Assembly (NCBI GenBank): GCA_963920705.1
Contig: OY987226.1
Span: 6,698,501 to 6,762,500, forward strand
Length of the DNA: 64,000 nt
Origin: Odiellus spinosus
Lineage: Eukaryota > Arthropoda > Arachnida > Opiliones > Phalangiidae
Direction: 5' to 3'
The position numbers were made by a program, and so were the translations under genes. The notes under the pieces are model-generated. The model did not search any database. It saw nothing but the letters and a program-made list of their open reading frames with translations, and was not told the origin of the DNA. Shown here one piece after another: positions 1 through 12,317 of the stretch; the stretch's first letter is position 1; every line of letters begins with the position of its first letter.

Positions 1-273
1 GGAAATTGTAAAATCAATATATTTTCTTAGTGGATACCGTATATGTTACAAGGTTTCCAGTTCGGTTAAAGCGTGTACCACGGTTGTAACCTATAGCGTT
101 TGTATTTTAAACCATATCAAGAGTCATATATTCCTTGTCTTAATACTAGTAAAACCTTAATATGAAAAATACGGTTAGAAAAGGTGTATTCATTCGTGAG
201 GTTAGGAATTGAGTAGAAGTTGAAAGATTTCGTTTTCTTAAAGTGAGGGTGTTACGAATATTTTATGAACTCC

Positions 274-625
274 AAATGGAAATTGAGTAGGATTTTCGGA
301 ATGATCGTTGAAAAACGATTCAAAATATATATCAAAGAAAAAAAATAGAGGTCGGGGTTTGAACAAGATTATCCACAAATATTTGGTTAATCAGTTAATC
401 ATAAAAAATAATCGGTTAATTATTCGCGATTACATTGCATTTATCATAGACTTCCCGTGGATAATTTCAAATTATGAATAAAGATAAAACAAACAGAAAT
501 TATCTTATTCAAACCCCGACCTCTAAAAAACATTACCTCAACAGTAAAAATATATATTTTATAATCACCATTTTAGAAATTTTAAATTAAAAATTCCCTC
601 AGTACTACGTCATAAATATAAGAAT
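274..625 (+). repeat. Dispersed repeat interrupted by the TA-type MITE
   Basis: GGAAATTGAGTAGGATTTTC through ACTACGTCATAAAT matches 14355-14500 (GGAAATTGAGTAGACTTTTC ... ACTACGTCATCAC), apart from the 176-bp insertion at 348-523. No termini were defined. Confidence 0.7.
348..523 (+). mobile_element. TA-type MITE (GAGGTCGGGG), copy 1
   Basis: This 176-bp element has inverted termini GAGGTCGGGGTTTGAA and its complement, flanked by TA on both sides as for Tc1/mariner-type insertion. It interrupts another dispersed repeat (about 274-625) that is uninterrupted at 14355-14500. Confidence 0.87.
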
Positions 626-705
626 GACCTATATATTTTTGACATTTTCATTTTAAAGTTTATTAAGAAAGCGTCAACCCTTTTTTTTCCCATCCCCCAT
701 TGCTA

Positions 706-1250
706 CATAATTCAAAGTCTTGACACGAACAAACGGAACAAACTCTATATGAAGTTAAAAATACCAATATCTCTGTTCGTACGTTTCAAATTAATGTAGT
801 TAAAGTCGAAGTTTCATCGCATGCATACGCAATTTACCCTTTATTTCTCCTCCCCAATTTGTACTTAATTCCAAAGCATTCCACGAACAAACTATAAGGT
901 TCAAATACCGATACTTTCATCTTTGTTCATGAGATTCCGATTAATGTAGTTCAGGGTATAAGATTTATTGTATCCCTACAATATTTACCCTTTCCGTACA
1001 TCCACTTAGTTCAACAACATGCCACGAACAAACATTACGGTTAAAAATACCGATACTTTCACGTCTGTTCGTGATTTTCTAATTAATATGGTTAAAGTTC
1101 TAAGGTTTACTATATCCCTACACAATTTACCCAATTACTTCCCTTTCCCTACATCCACTTAATTCAAGAACCTGCCACGAACAAACACTACGGTTAAAAA
1201 TGCCGATACTAGCTTTCATCCTCGTTCGTGAGTTTCCATTTAATGTATTG
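706..1250 (+). repeat. Diverged tandem repeat, four units of about 140-160 bp
   Basis: Each unit contains CACGAACAAAC, then TTAAAAATACCGATAC (or a variant), then TGTTCGTG and TTAATGTAGTT. The CACGAAC and GTTCGTG blocks in each unit are inverted to each other. Units begin near 706, 866, 1007 and 1160. Confidence 0.75.
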
Positions 1251-1443
1251 GAAAATTAAAGGAAGGCTGAAGGAAAAATCGAAAGACCTATTTTTTTGAT
1301 AAAACTAATATAGTAATAAAGTCCCTTCATCCAGTGAAATATTTTTTAATTCTCTTAATATTACTTCAAAATTAAGGTTTAATGCCAGCGTTTTACCCTT
1401 CGACTTATTTAAATCGTCCAACATATTGTTCCAGGTCAAAAAT

Positions 1444-1643
1444 GGGATACCAGCCAATCAGATTTTTACTTTGGGAAAATCTTATTAAGATGGCGCCACA
1501 GTCTCCAACGGTATTCCGAAAAACATACTTTTGCTTGAATTGATATCGATTTTTATGGGAAATGTGGCGCCACCTTATGGGGACTTTCCTCTTGTATATG
1601 TAATATTGGAATAAAAAGAACAAATTTGATTGGCTTGTATCCC
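1444..1643. repeat. Inverted repeat, possible small foldback
   Basis: GGGATACCAGCCAATCAGATTT pairs with AAATTTGATTGGCTTGTATC plus CC about 200 bp away. GGCGCCAC also appears inverted inside (TGGCGCCACA / TGTGGCGCCA). No target duplication is evident. Confidence 0.6.
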
Positions 1644-2661
1644 ATTCTCTCCGAGCAGGATAAAAATGATGGTTGACCTGTAATTTAAATTGAACTATTT
1701 TAGCTAACATTTTATGGTCTAATAAATCTAAAAATTAAGGTATTACACACGATTTCCTTCAGTCTACCTTTAAATTATAGTTTATATCCTACCGACTATT
1801 TCACGTTTCCCCCCTTTCACTTAATTCACGCATACACTCAGAATGAACTCCGTTTTCTATACTACAACTTATTCCTACGGGAGCTGGTGAGCTGTAGTGT
1901 GAAAACGTTATCCACCAACATACAGGAGAAATGCTTTAGATTTTTTGGTACGAAGCTCTTCAGTTAGATTTCAGCACGTACTAAGTTAATCTCCTGCCTT
2001 TAACTCTTACGATAATACTTAAAAGTGATAAAAGGGTGTTACATTCGTATGTAATGCAGTCTCGAACTGATATGAACTCTGCCTTGGATGCTCTGTTGGC
2101 TTGCGTGGCATGTAGTCGAAATAAGCGAACGTTTGCAGCGTGTACAACGATATATTTTGACTTTTATTTTTACGATATAATTCCTTAGGGATAGAATGGA
2201 GTATAAAGCTTGTTCTTGATGAAATTTCAAACTGATCGATTGCGATTATAGTTGTCTCTCTCGACGCCACTTATTTTTATTTTAAGGAAATAAAAAAAAA
2301 TCCGCGATCCTTTCACGATCTCCCTGTCGAGTTCAAAAAGGAAACTCTGTGCAAAAAAAAGGACCTCGGGGACACTCTGAAAAAGGAACCATTTGAAAAT
2401 TACGAAGCGTTTAAGACTTTTTTTTTTATTTGATAGATTTAATTTATATATCTCGCTTTTTGTCTCTTATCGAGTTAGTTTTTGAATTAAATTTAAGTTA
2501 TACTTCAATGATAGGTTAATATTTTAAAAATATCTCTTTAGAACGTTAAATTTTGGATAAAGTTACTGTACATCAAGACTAGAAAAAAGGTTTAAAGCTA
2601 GGCTCGTGGATACTTTTGGTTTTCGGGGCTGGTACTGATAATACTCGCTGGTAATTTAGCC

Positions 2662-2934
2662 GCTTTCATACTAGGCCTTTGAATCGATTTAAATCGTTTC
2701 AAATCGTTTCGCTAGAGTCGTGTGAACGATAAACTGTCTTTTCTCGAATCGATTTGATTCGATTTCTCGAAACTGCTTCGGGAACCAGTTTCGTACCGAT
2801 TCGGTTTCAACAACCGATAGATGAAGCTACGTTAAATCGATTTATAAAGATAACTCGAAAACGATTCCAGGTGATTTGAATATCGGTTTGATTTTACCGT
2901 TTCAAATCGATTAAGATATGCTAGTGCGGTACTC
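2662..2934 (+). mobile_element. AATCGATT-rich inverted-repeat element, copy 1
   Basis: This ~273-bp element begins near TTCATACTAGGCCTTTGAATC and ends near AAATCGATTAAGATATGCTAG. The core GAAACTGCTTCGGGAACCAG is shared with the copies at 17742 and 34632. Termini resemble GTTCATACTAG; no clear target duplication was found. Confidence 0.75.
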
Positions 2935-4290
2935 AAAAATTTTGAACGGGTTACAACGAATAGTGTAGAATACAGATTGGGAAGCAGGATTTCATATAGA
3001 CATAAAAAGAGAAAATTAATCAGGCTCTTAAAATATTATTTAAATTAATTAGACTGCTACTTCATGGTTGTGAAAAATAATTTATTAAATAAACGTTTCT
3101 GGGGAGCTTTCGAACCTACTAGCCAATTATCAATCCATTTCTACACCTGTCTTATCTAAAATAAAATAAAACAAACAAAACACTTCTACGTCTTCCGAGT
3201 ACCCTTTCAAATAAAATTTCAAATTCAACTGGAGTCTGTAACATTATACCAGAATTTGCAACGACGTCGTGTAAATTTTTCAGTTCCCCACAAACAGACG
3301 TACCAAGAGAATTTTAAATTTTAGAAGATTATAATTGAGATTAGAAGATTAGATACTAATTTGGAATTGAATTTTCGAAACGTTTTAAATACGTTAGCAC
3401 GCAAAGAAAAATTTCGACATGAGGTTGTTTAATTTAACCCATCTATTCGGATTAACGAATCTGTTTAGCTTTAGATAAAATCTCAAGATTATGTCATTTT
3501 AATTAAACTCGAACTAATTCTACTAAATCCCCTTATCCCTTATAACAAAATAAATCGGAAAATATCAAAAATTCAACTCCTTCTTGAAATTAACGTGTAG
3601 TAAACCGTCATTTCTATATATAACTGCCTTTGCGAAATACCCACACCGTTTTAAGGGTATTATATCTAAGCCTTTTTAAACTTTAAAATCGGAGTAAAAA
3701 TTCCGAGAAATGTCTAATTACTTTTCCTTCAACTCTCTTAGTGGGTTTAGCTGACTCGTTCCACTCGAAATGACAGTTAAAAGCTCGAAGTTATCCGAGA
3801 AGTTACAACCATTTTGCCGCTAGCGAGAGTTTTCTCTGGGAATTAGATGTTGGCAATTACGAAGGAAATTAAAAATTCCGAGATAAAATACTAAAAATAG
3901 GCCTTGCTTCATTAGCGTGTTGCTAATAAGTCTCTTGAAGGCGAAACGGGAATTCTTAAGGAGATTTGGAAAATTGTAATTGCTGTGTGGGGGGAAGTGG
4001 TACAAACTCAAAGGATGGATACTTCCCCGAAAACTTTACAAAAGGTGATAATGATAAAATTTTGAAAATGTGGCTTTGTAGCTCCCATAAAAATTGCACA
4101 AGCAAAGCTGAATATTCTATTCTTATTACTAAATGTTCTATGATATCACCTACCAAAAACGGGCGACAATCACTAATAGTTCACGTTATCGGAAATCGGT
4201 GACGTAATCACTTAATATACCGTAATGTATTTAAGTATATAATCATCTCCAGGAATTGGCAAACACAAAGGAAATTATAATTATTTCGAC

Positions 4291-4571
4291 CAGACAAGGA
4301 GAGGAAAAGTAGGGCTGCGTTTAGTTAGAGAGAGAAGAGCCAACCTCCCACTCGGGTGGAAAGGGGGATAGGAAATTCTCGAGGTAAACTGTTGTCACGT
4401 GGTCACTAGCGTCGTTGGCTACTATGAAGCTGATAAAGGATCCGTTTTACCCACGTGACAACATTTTACCACGAAACATCTCTACCCCCGTTCTCCCAGA
4501 GTGGGAGTTTAGGCCGACGCAGTAGGAACTGCGCCGTCCCCACTTTTCCTCTCCTTGTCTGATCCTTCTTG
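4291..4571. mobile_element. CAAGAAGGATCAGAC MITE, copy A, asymmetric left end
   Basis: This 281-bp element is about 95% identical by eye to 13166-13455. The right end is ...GTCTGATCCTTCTTG, but the left starts at CAGACAAGGAGAGG, ten bases inside the expected terminus. Even so, perfect 7-bp duplications TTTCGAC flank both ends. Subterminal GGAGAGGAAAAGT and an inner pair of CCACGTGACAAC/GTTGTCACGTGG blocks are inverted relative to each other. Confidence 0.9.
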
Positions 4572-6549
4572 TTTCGACTCACCTCCTATCAAAACTTCTT
4601 ATTGACCTTCATGAACTGACGTTGCTGACGTGAGTGGTTAAAAAACATTTGCATGGTTGCCTAGCTGGTGGTTACAGCCCGCCCATAAAAGGGGCCAGGT
4701 CATGAACTATGACGCTCACTCACTGGCGCTAGGCAAACCTTCCTTCTTAATCCTCTATTACCAGGACCATCATCTAATTCAATATATAATCAAAGATGAA
4801 GTTCCTCGAAACTCTCTTCTTGTATTGACACATCGCCAATATTTATCATTATCACTCTCTTTTGGCTCATTACGTGAACTCTGGATGTTTGGAAATAGGG
4901 TGTATAGCGTAATACTCTTTCAGTTTTGCGTTGACTTTGATTACGGATGAGGCTTAAGAAGCTATATAGCGGGTAACAAGGGATTGGTTTTAACGCCGCT
5001 TTTCGGTTTCGTAGGAAGGAGGGGGTTTAATTTTATACTCTGGGCGTTAGCTAATTAGATTTCAGACACAAACAGAGCTAACTTTCCAAGATTTTTCCTT
5101 CTCTCTCTCTCTTTTCCCCCTCTTCGTTTTGTGCCTCCTTTTGGACGAAACCTAATTGAATTAAGCGGCCTCAAAATCAACACAAAAGAGCTCACCATAT
5201 AGAATCGAAGGGTTTTCGGTCCGTCTAAATAGTTAAGAGAATGAAGCAATAGAGAGAAGGGTATTTATACCCAGTGGCGTCATTACTCGTATCTATTTAT
5301 CGCGGACTCTATAATTTCATTGCCTCTAAGCTAGTGAACAACCTTGTAATAATGCTAACAAAGGATGGGAAGCTACTAACACGAGAGAACTAATGTTTCC
5401 TAGTTTTTTTACCACCGTTTATATTTAGAAGAATACCCGCTCTTTCGAAGGGAGGGTGAATATTAACAGAAGGAGATGATAGGCAAAGGGTGCCTCTAAT
5501 CTAGGTAATTGTAACAAATGCCTACGAAATTTCGGGAAAATTAAGGTCAAGTTACAATGTCCATTAATTAAATTCCACCGGTGGTTCATTTTGACCCATG
5601 TTTGAAGTTGTTTCTGAGCTCGTATCGCGTTATCCGCCACAAATTTATCTTAATTTCAACCCTAAAAGGGTTTATTATTGTTCATACAATTTAAAGAACC
5701 ATTTTGTTTTTGCATTTAACCTCCAGAGATTGTAATAAAGTAATATTAATTCAACAATCTTAAAGTAGAGACGGAACTGACACGGTTCGGAACCAAGCTC
5801 GAGAATTTAATCTTTAGAAATAATAGTAACCTCAATTCAAGAAAGAAAATAAGGTATTTATAATTGATAGGCGTTGAGGGGTGGAGTTTATCTTGGGCCA
5901 TGAGTCGGAATTAAATAAAGGCAATACTTCCAACATTATATCTAAATTTGTATGCATTCCGGAGGGAATTTATTCCCAGCTCGATGAGCTGTAATTATAT
6001 TTATAAATAGCCGTGTATACAGAAAAACCTATTTTAGACTTTTTTCATATTTGTATTTTGACCTATTTTGATTCTAAAAACGATTATTTTTATGGCTTTA
6101 TGACCTAAACCCATTGAGAGTTTGATATTTTGAGCACCAAATGTAGAATTCTGATATATTTAGCCTTTTTTGACCTGAATGATAATTTGTATTCAGTGGA
6201 AATATTCAAGATAAATTACCAGCATGACTATTGTTTCCTGCCAGTTTTAATATTGGGTATCACTCCTCCTCATCTTAAGTAAAGGTATAGAGATATCCCA
6301 AAAATATCATTGGGGGGGGGGGTTGTGTTTCTCGAGTATGTTGGCGCCTAGAGTTCGTTCGGGGTCATTGAATTTATCTGCTTGGTTTGAAACATAATAC
6401 AGATCCGATGATAGTATATGCGGAAGCAAATGTTAATGTTTGATCTTAAAATAGTGGGTTTTTTTTCCTTCTGTGGAATGGTAATTACTGTTTCAATTTA
6501 TAGTTTTGTTATGATCTTTCCGATTCGTGCAATGACAACTTAAGAATAC

Positions 6550-6865
6550 CAAGAATCCATTCAGGTTCCATAAGAATATGGGAGCATACCTTTAGCCTCT
6601 GGTACCATCCTCCCAAACTTTGTAACAAAAGTTCGTCCGCAATTTTCGCAACATTTGTACGCTTAGATCTTTTTTCGGTCGGCTCCATTTTTATTGCCCA
6701 AAATATTATGTCAAGGTCGTTAGTGGCGCGGGTTAATAATAGATGTCAGGAGCGATTTACTTGAAAAATCGATTCGAAGCGGACGAACTTTTGCTACAAA
6801 GTTTGGGAGGATGGTTATTGAATCGCGGCCCTCCCATATTCTTATGGAACCTGAATGGATTCTTG
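6550..6865. mobile_element. CAAGAATCC inverted-repeat element with 7-bp TSD
   Basis: This is a 316-bp single-copy element. The outer inverted repeat CAAGAATCCATTCAGGTTCC runs into CATAAGAATATGGGAG. A second inverted block, ACCATCCTCCCAAACTTTG to GTTCGTCCGC, lies further in, with a short unmatched stretch between. The flanks are perfect 7-bp duplications AGAATAC. There is no coding content. Confidence 0.88.
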
Positions 6866-7216
6866 AGAATACGAATATGTTAACTGCTACAGTCGGCTAC
6901 TCCTATATATTCCTCCAAGCTGAAATTCATTATACAGTCTCTCCGAAAGTCGTGGGAAGTTTTCGCTTATATATTAATCCGCATACTTCATCGGAAGGCT
7001 TAGTTTGTCTTTCAATTTTAAACATCCCATACATACATTGAGCTAAGGTATGCGGTTTATGCACGCCAGTCAATCCTCTTAAAAGGATGAAGGTATATAT
7101 TAGGGACGGATCCGGCTACCGGTTATATATGAATATATTTATAATAATACGAATCAGTTTTAGTTTTCAGTACGTACAAATCTAGTTTTCTATTTATATT
7201 TCGAAATTGGTGATTT

Positions 7217-7298
7217 TAATTGGAGAATGAAAGGCCGAAACATCCTATTTTTAATCGATTAAGAATGCTAAAATAATGAGAAAAAACAATATTATAAC
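7217..7298 (+). mobile_element. Fragment of the foldback element, split by MITE copy 1
   Basis: GGAGAATGAAAGGCCGAAAC through ATTATAAC matches the outer part of the foldback arm. It resumes after the MITE at about 7629-7667 with AACTCACCAAAAATATTTCG, then loses homology. Confidence 0.82.
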
Positions 7299-7628
7299 CA
7301 GAAGCCGATGAAACCCTCCTTTGAAGTCTACTACTCTAATGTTCCATATAGCGCGCCTCTCTGTATGGGTAAAATTCACGATTTTACGAGATCGGAGGGG
7401 TCCTACTTCATACCCCCGGAAAATTGGAAATTCTCTCTCTCCACAAACGACGACGTTTTTTTGACGAACTCCAAGGCTACTAGAGATATTCGCTCGACGA
7501 ACTCCCGCTCCGAAAATATCTGCCGTTTGGAGGCGTACGAATCGCGCTTCTTGAAACTAACCCATACAGAGAGGGGTAGACAAGACCCGGGAGTAATAGA
7601 CTTCAAAGGAGGGTTTCATCGGCTTCTG
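7299..7628 (-). mobile_element. CAGAAG MITE, copy 1 (nested)
   Basis: This is a 330-bp non-autonomous element with terminal inverted repeats beginning CAGAAGCCGATGAAACCC and ending with its complement. It is flanked by TTATAAC (left) and ATATAAC (right), a 7-bp duplication with one change. It sits inside a fragment of the TTAA foldback family (7217-7298 and 7636 onward). Uninterrupted copies at 28970 and 33640 show the empty site. Its open frames in both directions are shadows of the repeat. 'Minus' here means the arm with the GCGC-rich subterminal block comes first. Confidence 0.93.
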
Positions 7629-8301
7629 ATATAACTCACCAAAAATATTTCGTTAATTTATAATTTTCGGATAGATTTGTACTTCTGGGAATTAATTTAT
7701 TTTCTGGAATAACTTTTGAACTTCGAAAAAAAAAAAAAAAGATTACAACATCACTTTAAATCCAAGAAAGTTTGGGTTATTAGGTTTTAAATTACTAAAA
7801 TTTTAGATTCTAATTCTATATGGCAGTGTTGTAAGAGGTGGGGTATATATTCTTCGTTTACTGGATTAGGGTGACACCGAAATTTGGAGAGGAAAACGGG
7901 CGGTAGTCAATGAGCAGTGAGGCGTGTCTGAATTAGTTGGATGGCGGACAAAAGCGGAACATTTCGAGCAAGCTAGGAAATGCTGCGAATGGGAGGCTGC
8001 ATTCTTGATGGTTATACGATATGTAAGAGTCGCTCTATATATACGACACTCGAGAAGGAAGACGCGAGCGCGCGAGAGTCTATTGACAAATTTAATTACT
8101 ACTGCATTCGCTCCCTCCCCCCCCCCCCTTAGCTATCGTAAAGGAAGGGTAAAATTAAAATCAATGCACAAATTCGTACCAATTAGTGTTTTTGGTAGAT
8201 AAGATATTTGTATTAGCTTTCAAATGACATTTGGCACGCGATACTATGTATTATTATACCAAAAGTATGTCACTTAATTCCATAGAAGTAAACAACTACA
8301 A

Positions 8302-8627
8302 CAGTTTTATGCCCATCTCTTAAAAATAGCCAAAAAAGTCATCACCCCTGTCTCCGTCGAGTGATTTTGGACTCTTCCTTGATATTTTAAGTCGGGAGGG
8401 AACGGAATTTAGGCGGGCCGCGCTTGGCTAGAATGTCGCTTCCCCTTAATAACTAAAAATTACCAGTTTTATGCCCATCTCTTAAAATTAGCCAAAAAAG
8501 TCATCACCCCTGTCTGCTTCGAGTGATTTTGGACTCTTCCTCGATATTTTAAGTCGGGAGGAACGGAATTCAGGCGGGCCGCGCTTGGTTAGAATGTATC
8601 TTCCCCTAATAACTAATAATTACCAGA
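8302..8627 (+). repeat. Two-unit tandem repeat, ~162-bp unit
   Basis: CAGTTTTATGCCCATCTCTT begins at 8302 and again at 8464; the units are about 93% identical by eye through GGCGGGCCGCGCTTGG and AATAACTAA. It lies just upstream of the 8667 element. Confidence 0.88.
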
Positions 8628-8666
8628 AATTAATTAAATTAAAAATTATTTTGTGATAAATTTAAG

Positions 8667-9070
8667 CAGAGGTATATAATAACCCCCTTCGGGGGGAAGT
8701 ATGAAAGCCCCTATACTACCAATGCTAAAAATCACGAACAACAAGAGCCCGCTGCTGACTATCTAGGCCACTAGCTCGCGCTGGACTTCTCAATGTCGCT
8801 ACTCTAGTATATGGTCTTTGTATAAACAAGACGGCTCGATTTGTGTCTCAGGAGTCAGGCTGCCTGTTAAAACGGAGTCGAAGGTTGACTTCAGCTCGCG
8901 AGTTCCGGAAGTGCGCGTAGGGAAAATTTAGTGAGGTTCAAAATGGTGTAACTATTTTTTGGTAGTAAAGCGGTGTGTCGATCCGCCGCGATTTACGCCG
9001 GGCACTTGTTGTTCGTCGATTTTGCCTACCTTTCATACTTCCCCCCGAAGGGGGTTATTATATACCTCTG
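8667..9070. mobile_element. CAGAGGTATATAA element with hairpin-bearing inverted repeats and 7-bp TSD
   Basis: This is a 404-bp element with ~40-bp near-perfect terminal inverted repeats beginning CAGAGGTATATAATAAC. Each repeat contains the hairpin CCCCCTTCGGGGGG, so both ends can also fold on themselves. The flanks are perfect 7-bp duplications ATTTAAG. The interior is GC-richer than the surroundings and shows no recognised ORF. Confidence 0.9.
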
Positions 9071-9777
9071 ATTTAAGTTATTTTCGTTCCTCTGTGGTTG
9101 CCTGCAACGTCATTACTAAATATTACATATGATTACTTATGAACCAATTGGCTCAATTATGATAAGAGTCGAATATTTATTTTTGCGGAATCTTTCAAAT
9201 AAAATCACTTGATTTTTCGTTTCACGCTCCCTTTAAAAACGATTGTACCATATTTCTATATGCACATGAAAGAAGCGAACGGAATTAAGAAATGTTAGGA
9301 ATAGTAGAAGTAATCGGGTTATTGGAAATTCCCGCTTTAGAGCCTTCCACCGCATTCGACTTTCTTTCATGAACCCGTTAGTTTGTACTAGCATTTTCCT
9401 TTAAACTTTCGAAGGGGGTCTCTGTCTCTCTTCTAAGCGCGCCCAGCAAATTACGTACGGATATTTAGCTTTTGGAATGGAAGGTTTTAATTATTCAGAT
9501 TGCTAGCGGGATGTGGAAAGAGGAGGGATTACCTTTTCAACGTCATGCAGTAGCTATATAGAATTCGCTTTCATTCGTATACAAGTAAATGTAGAACTAA
9601 AATAGTTCTCTTTATATCCCTTAGTTTAAATTTGAGTTCGGTGAATTCACGGAGAAAGTCTCAATAAACTATAACTAAAAAGAATGACGTTTTTAAAGGA
9701 GTAATGTACTGACATTTAGGAAAGAACAGAAACCTTGAATGAATGAATTTGATCAAGATAACATTAAAGGGAAATTT

Positions 9778-9933
9778 GGAGCTAAAAATGGAACAGCTTT
9801 TGAATTTATTTTTGGAATCACCATGCCAAAAAATATTCCTTTCTGGCCAATCATATTATTTCAGCATTCAACAAGGTCTTAGGCATCCGTAAATAAATCT
9901 AAAACTGTTCCATTTTTAGCTCCAAATTTCACT
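9778..9933. mobile_element. TTAA-type MITE (AGGGAAAYTTGGAGC), short copy
   Basis: This 156-bp element has ~28-bp inverted termini AGGGAAATTTGGAGCTAAAA and is flanked by TTAA on both sides, as for piggyBac- or Kolobok-type insertion. The interior shares the CCAATCATATTATTTCAG block with the longer copy at 25974. Confidence 0.85.
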
Positions 9934-10251
9934 TTAAATGTTATTTAATTTGAGTTCGGTGAATTTAATGAAATGAGGTATTTTTGAACGGAAAACTTGA
10001 AGAACTCGTGAATTTTAACTAGATAATGTTAAATATAATTTTTTCGTTTGGCCTTAAAAATGAGAATTAGCCTTGAAATGTTGTTTTAATAATGTTCAGA
10101 AGTTAATTTAACCGAATGTCACCTACAAAATAATATTTGTTTTAGGTAAATACGGTAAACTCTTTTGTTTTTGTCGTTCTGACAAAAATGTCTATTTCCA
10201 ATTTACTGAGGCGTTTGGTCTTTTCCTATTTGAATTTTCAATACGTAATAT

Positions 10252-10588
10252 CAGAAGCCGATGAAACCCTCCTTTGAAGTCTATTACTCCCGGGTCTTGT
10301 CTACCCCTCTCTGTATGGGTTATTCTCAAAAGGCGCGATTCGTACGCCTCCTAACGGTAGATGTTTTCGGAGCGGGAGCTCGTTGAGCGAATATCTCCAG
10401 CAGCCTTGGAGTTCGTCCAAAAAACGTCGTCGTTTGTGGAGAGAGAGAATTTCCAATTTTCCGTAGACAGGGGGTATGAAGTAGGACCCCTTCTAACTCG
10501 TAAAATTGGAAATTTTACCCATACAGAGAGGAGCGCTATATGGAACATTGGAGTAGTAGACTTCAAAGGAGGGTTTCATCGGCTTCTG
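10252..10588 (+). mobile_element. CAGAAG MITE, copy 2
   Basis: This is a complete 337-bp copy with the CCCGGG-containing arm first. Terminal inverted repeats run about 32 bp nearly perfectly and continue imperfectly to about 70 bp, through the shared block CTCTCTGTATGGGT. The flanks are perfect 7-bp direct repeats, GTAATAT. There is no transposase coding capacity. Confidence 0.95.
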
Positions 10589-11980
10589 GTAATATAGCAA
10601 TGGAATCATCATTTAATGCGCTGATTCTTCAATATGAAGTATCATATTGTGATTTTTGAACGGAAAAAATTCACTAGGGGGTCTTACCAAAGGATTAAGC
10701 TTTGACGACCATTAATAATTATTATTTTTTGTTTTTGCATTAATTTGGGGGGGGGGGGGGGTTCAGCTGTTGTCAAAATTTGAATATTGCATTATTAATA
10801 TTACGTCAGAATTTTGGAAGTTTGGCACCTAGGAAAATTTGGAAAAATGTCCTGGCATATAACCGGTATATTTGAGCTTTTGAAAGGTGACTTTTCTTTT
10901 TGAATACGAACTGTTTTAATTATTTGCACTCTTGAAAGAGATCCTAATTTACATTGAAAACGATATTTGCTTTAGAAATGCGCGGATTCTTTCCAAGATT
11001 ATCTTCATATTCAGGATTTCCTGAATTGAAATATAATATGCAAATTATGGGCGTTAATTAATCTTTCATAGTTTTTGTTTATTTAGAAGGCAGCGCGGAT
11101 ACGTTAAACATTCATAATCCATAAATTGACGTCATTTGTATCTCACGACCTCTACCGGTGATGGTTTAGTAGCTTTTTTAAACTTCTTTCAGGCGATGGA
11201 AGGTAAATTTCCCGACTTTCCAAACATCCTGTACAACCTTTTTATGAATTTATTTAAATTTAACGTCAAAACGACTATTTTTCGTTTAAATTTATCTTGT
11301 AGGTTAAACTTAAAGTGCCTGCAAAACAAAAAGGGCCCGTTAAGCTCAACATACGCTGTTTACGTGGTCGACTATACCCTTTTAAGAATATTAAAACAAT
11401 ATATTTTACAAAATATCTCGCTAGTTTCAGAATGGATCCGTTTTCCTAAAGCTAATCCTAAACTAAAATACACTTCAGTCAATATATATATTTATACTTT
11501 ACATAATTTTATAATATACCTCTAGTAAAGTTCGAAAATATAGCTTGTAACTAATTATTATCGCGGTCGGCTTTAATTACGCGAGAAACGGTGTTTATAG
11601 ACTTAGATTACCCGTCTCTAAACTAGAACTATATCCAAGAACAAATTAAGAAATCTATTTTATTCTCTATGAGATTAAACATTGCGTATTAATCCGTTTC
11701 TGCTATCTCTGGTTTGAAAACCCCTCTTCTTCAACAAAAGTTGTGATTATAATAACTCGAATGGATTGTAAATATATATAGCCACCAGGGAATAATTATG
11801 AAAGGTAAAAGTCCCTCGAGTCCCGTTAACTGGACAATTTAAGGTGAAACATCGTGTGTATATCGGAGTAAAACTTTATCGAAGACTTTAAATATTTTAA
11901 TGATAGTTCGTGTATATACCGTAGATTATTTTGGGCAAATATGTAACTTGCTGAAGAATACCTTCTGTTTAAACTACTAA

Positions 11981-12317
11981 CAGAAGTAGATGAAACCCTC
12001 CTTTGAAGTCTACTACTATAATGTTCGATATAGCGCTCCTCTCTGTATGGGTAAAATTCCCAATTTTACGAGATCGGAGGGGTTCTACTTCATACCCCCT
12101 GTCTACGGAAAATTGGAAATTCTCTCTCTCCACAAACGACGACGTTTTTTTGACGAACTCCAAGGCTGCTAGAGATATTAGCTCGACGAACTCCCGCTCC
12201 GAAAATATCAACCGTTAGGAGGCGTACGAATCGCGCTTTTTGAAACTAACCCATACAGAGAGGGGTAGATAAGACCAGGGAGTAATAGACTTTAAAGGAG
12301 GGTTTCATCGGCTTCTG
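11981..12317 (-). mobile_element. CAGAAG MITE, copy 3
   Basis: This is a complete 337-bp copy with the perfect 7-bp duplication CTACTAA. Its left terminus reads CAGAAGTAGATG rather than CAGAAGCCGATG, a variant shared with the copy at 25324, so those two may form a subfamily. Confidence 0.94.

Noticed and set aside
7308..7634. Conserved ~70-100 codon frames recurring at nine places
   Set aside because: They lie wholly inside the CAGAAG MITE copies, occur on both strands and are broken differently in each copy.
11136..11525. 129-codon open frame
   Set aside because: AT-rich, low-complexity composition with no motif, no plausible splice context and no conservation visible.
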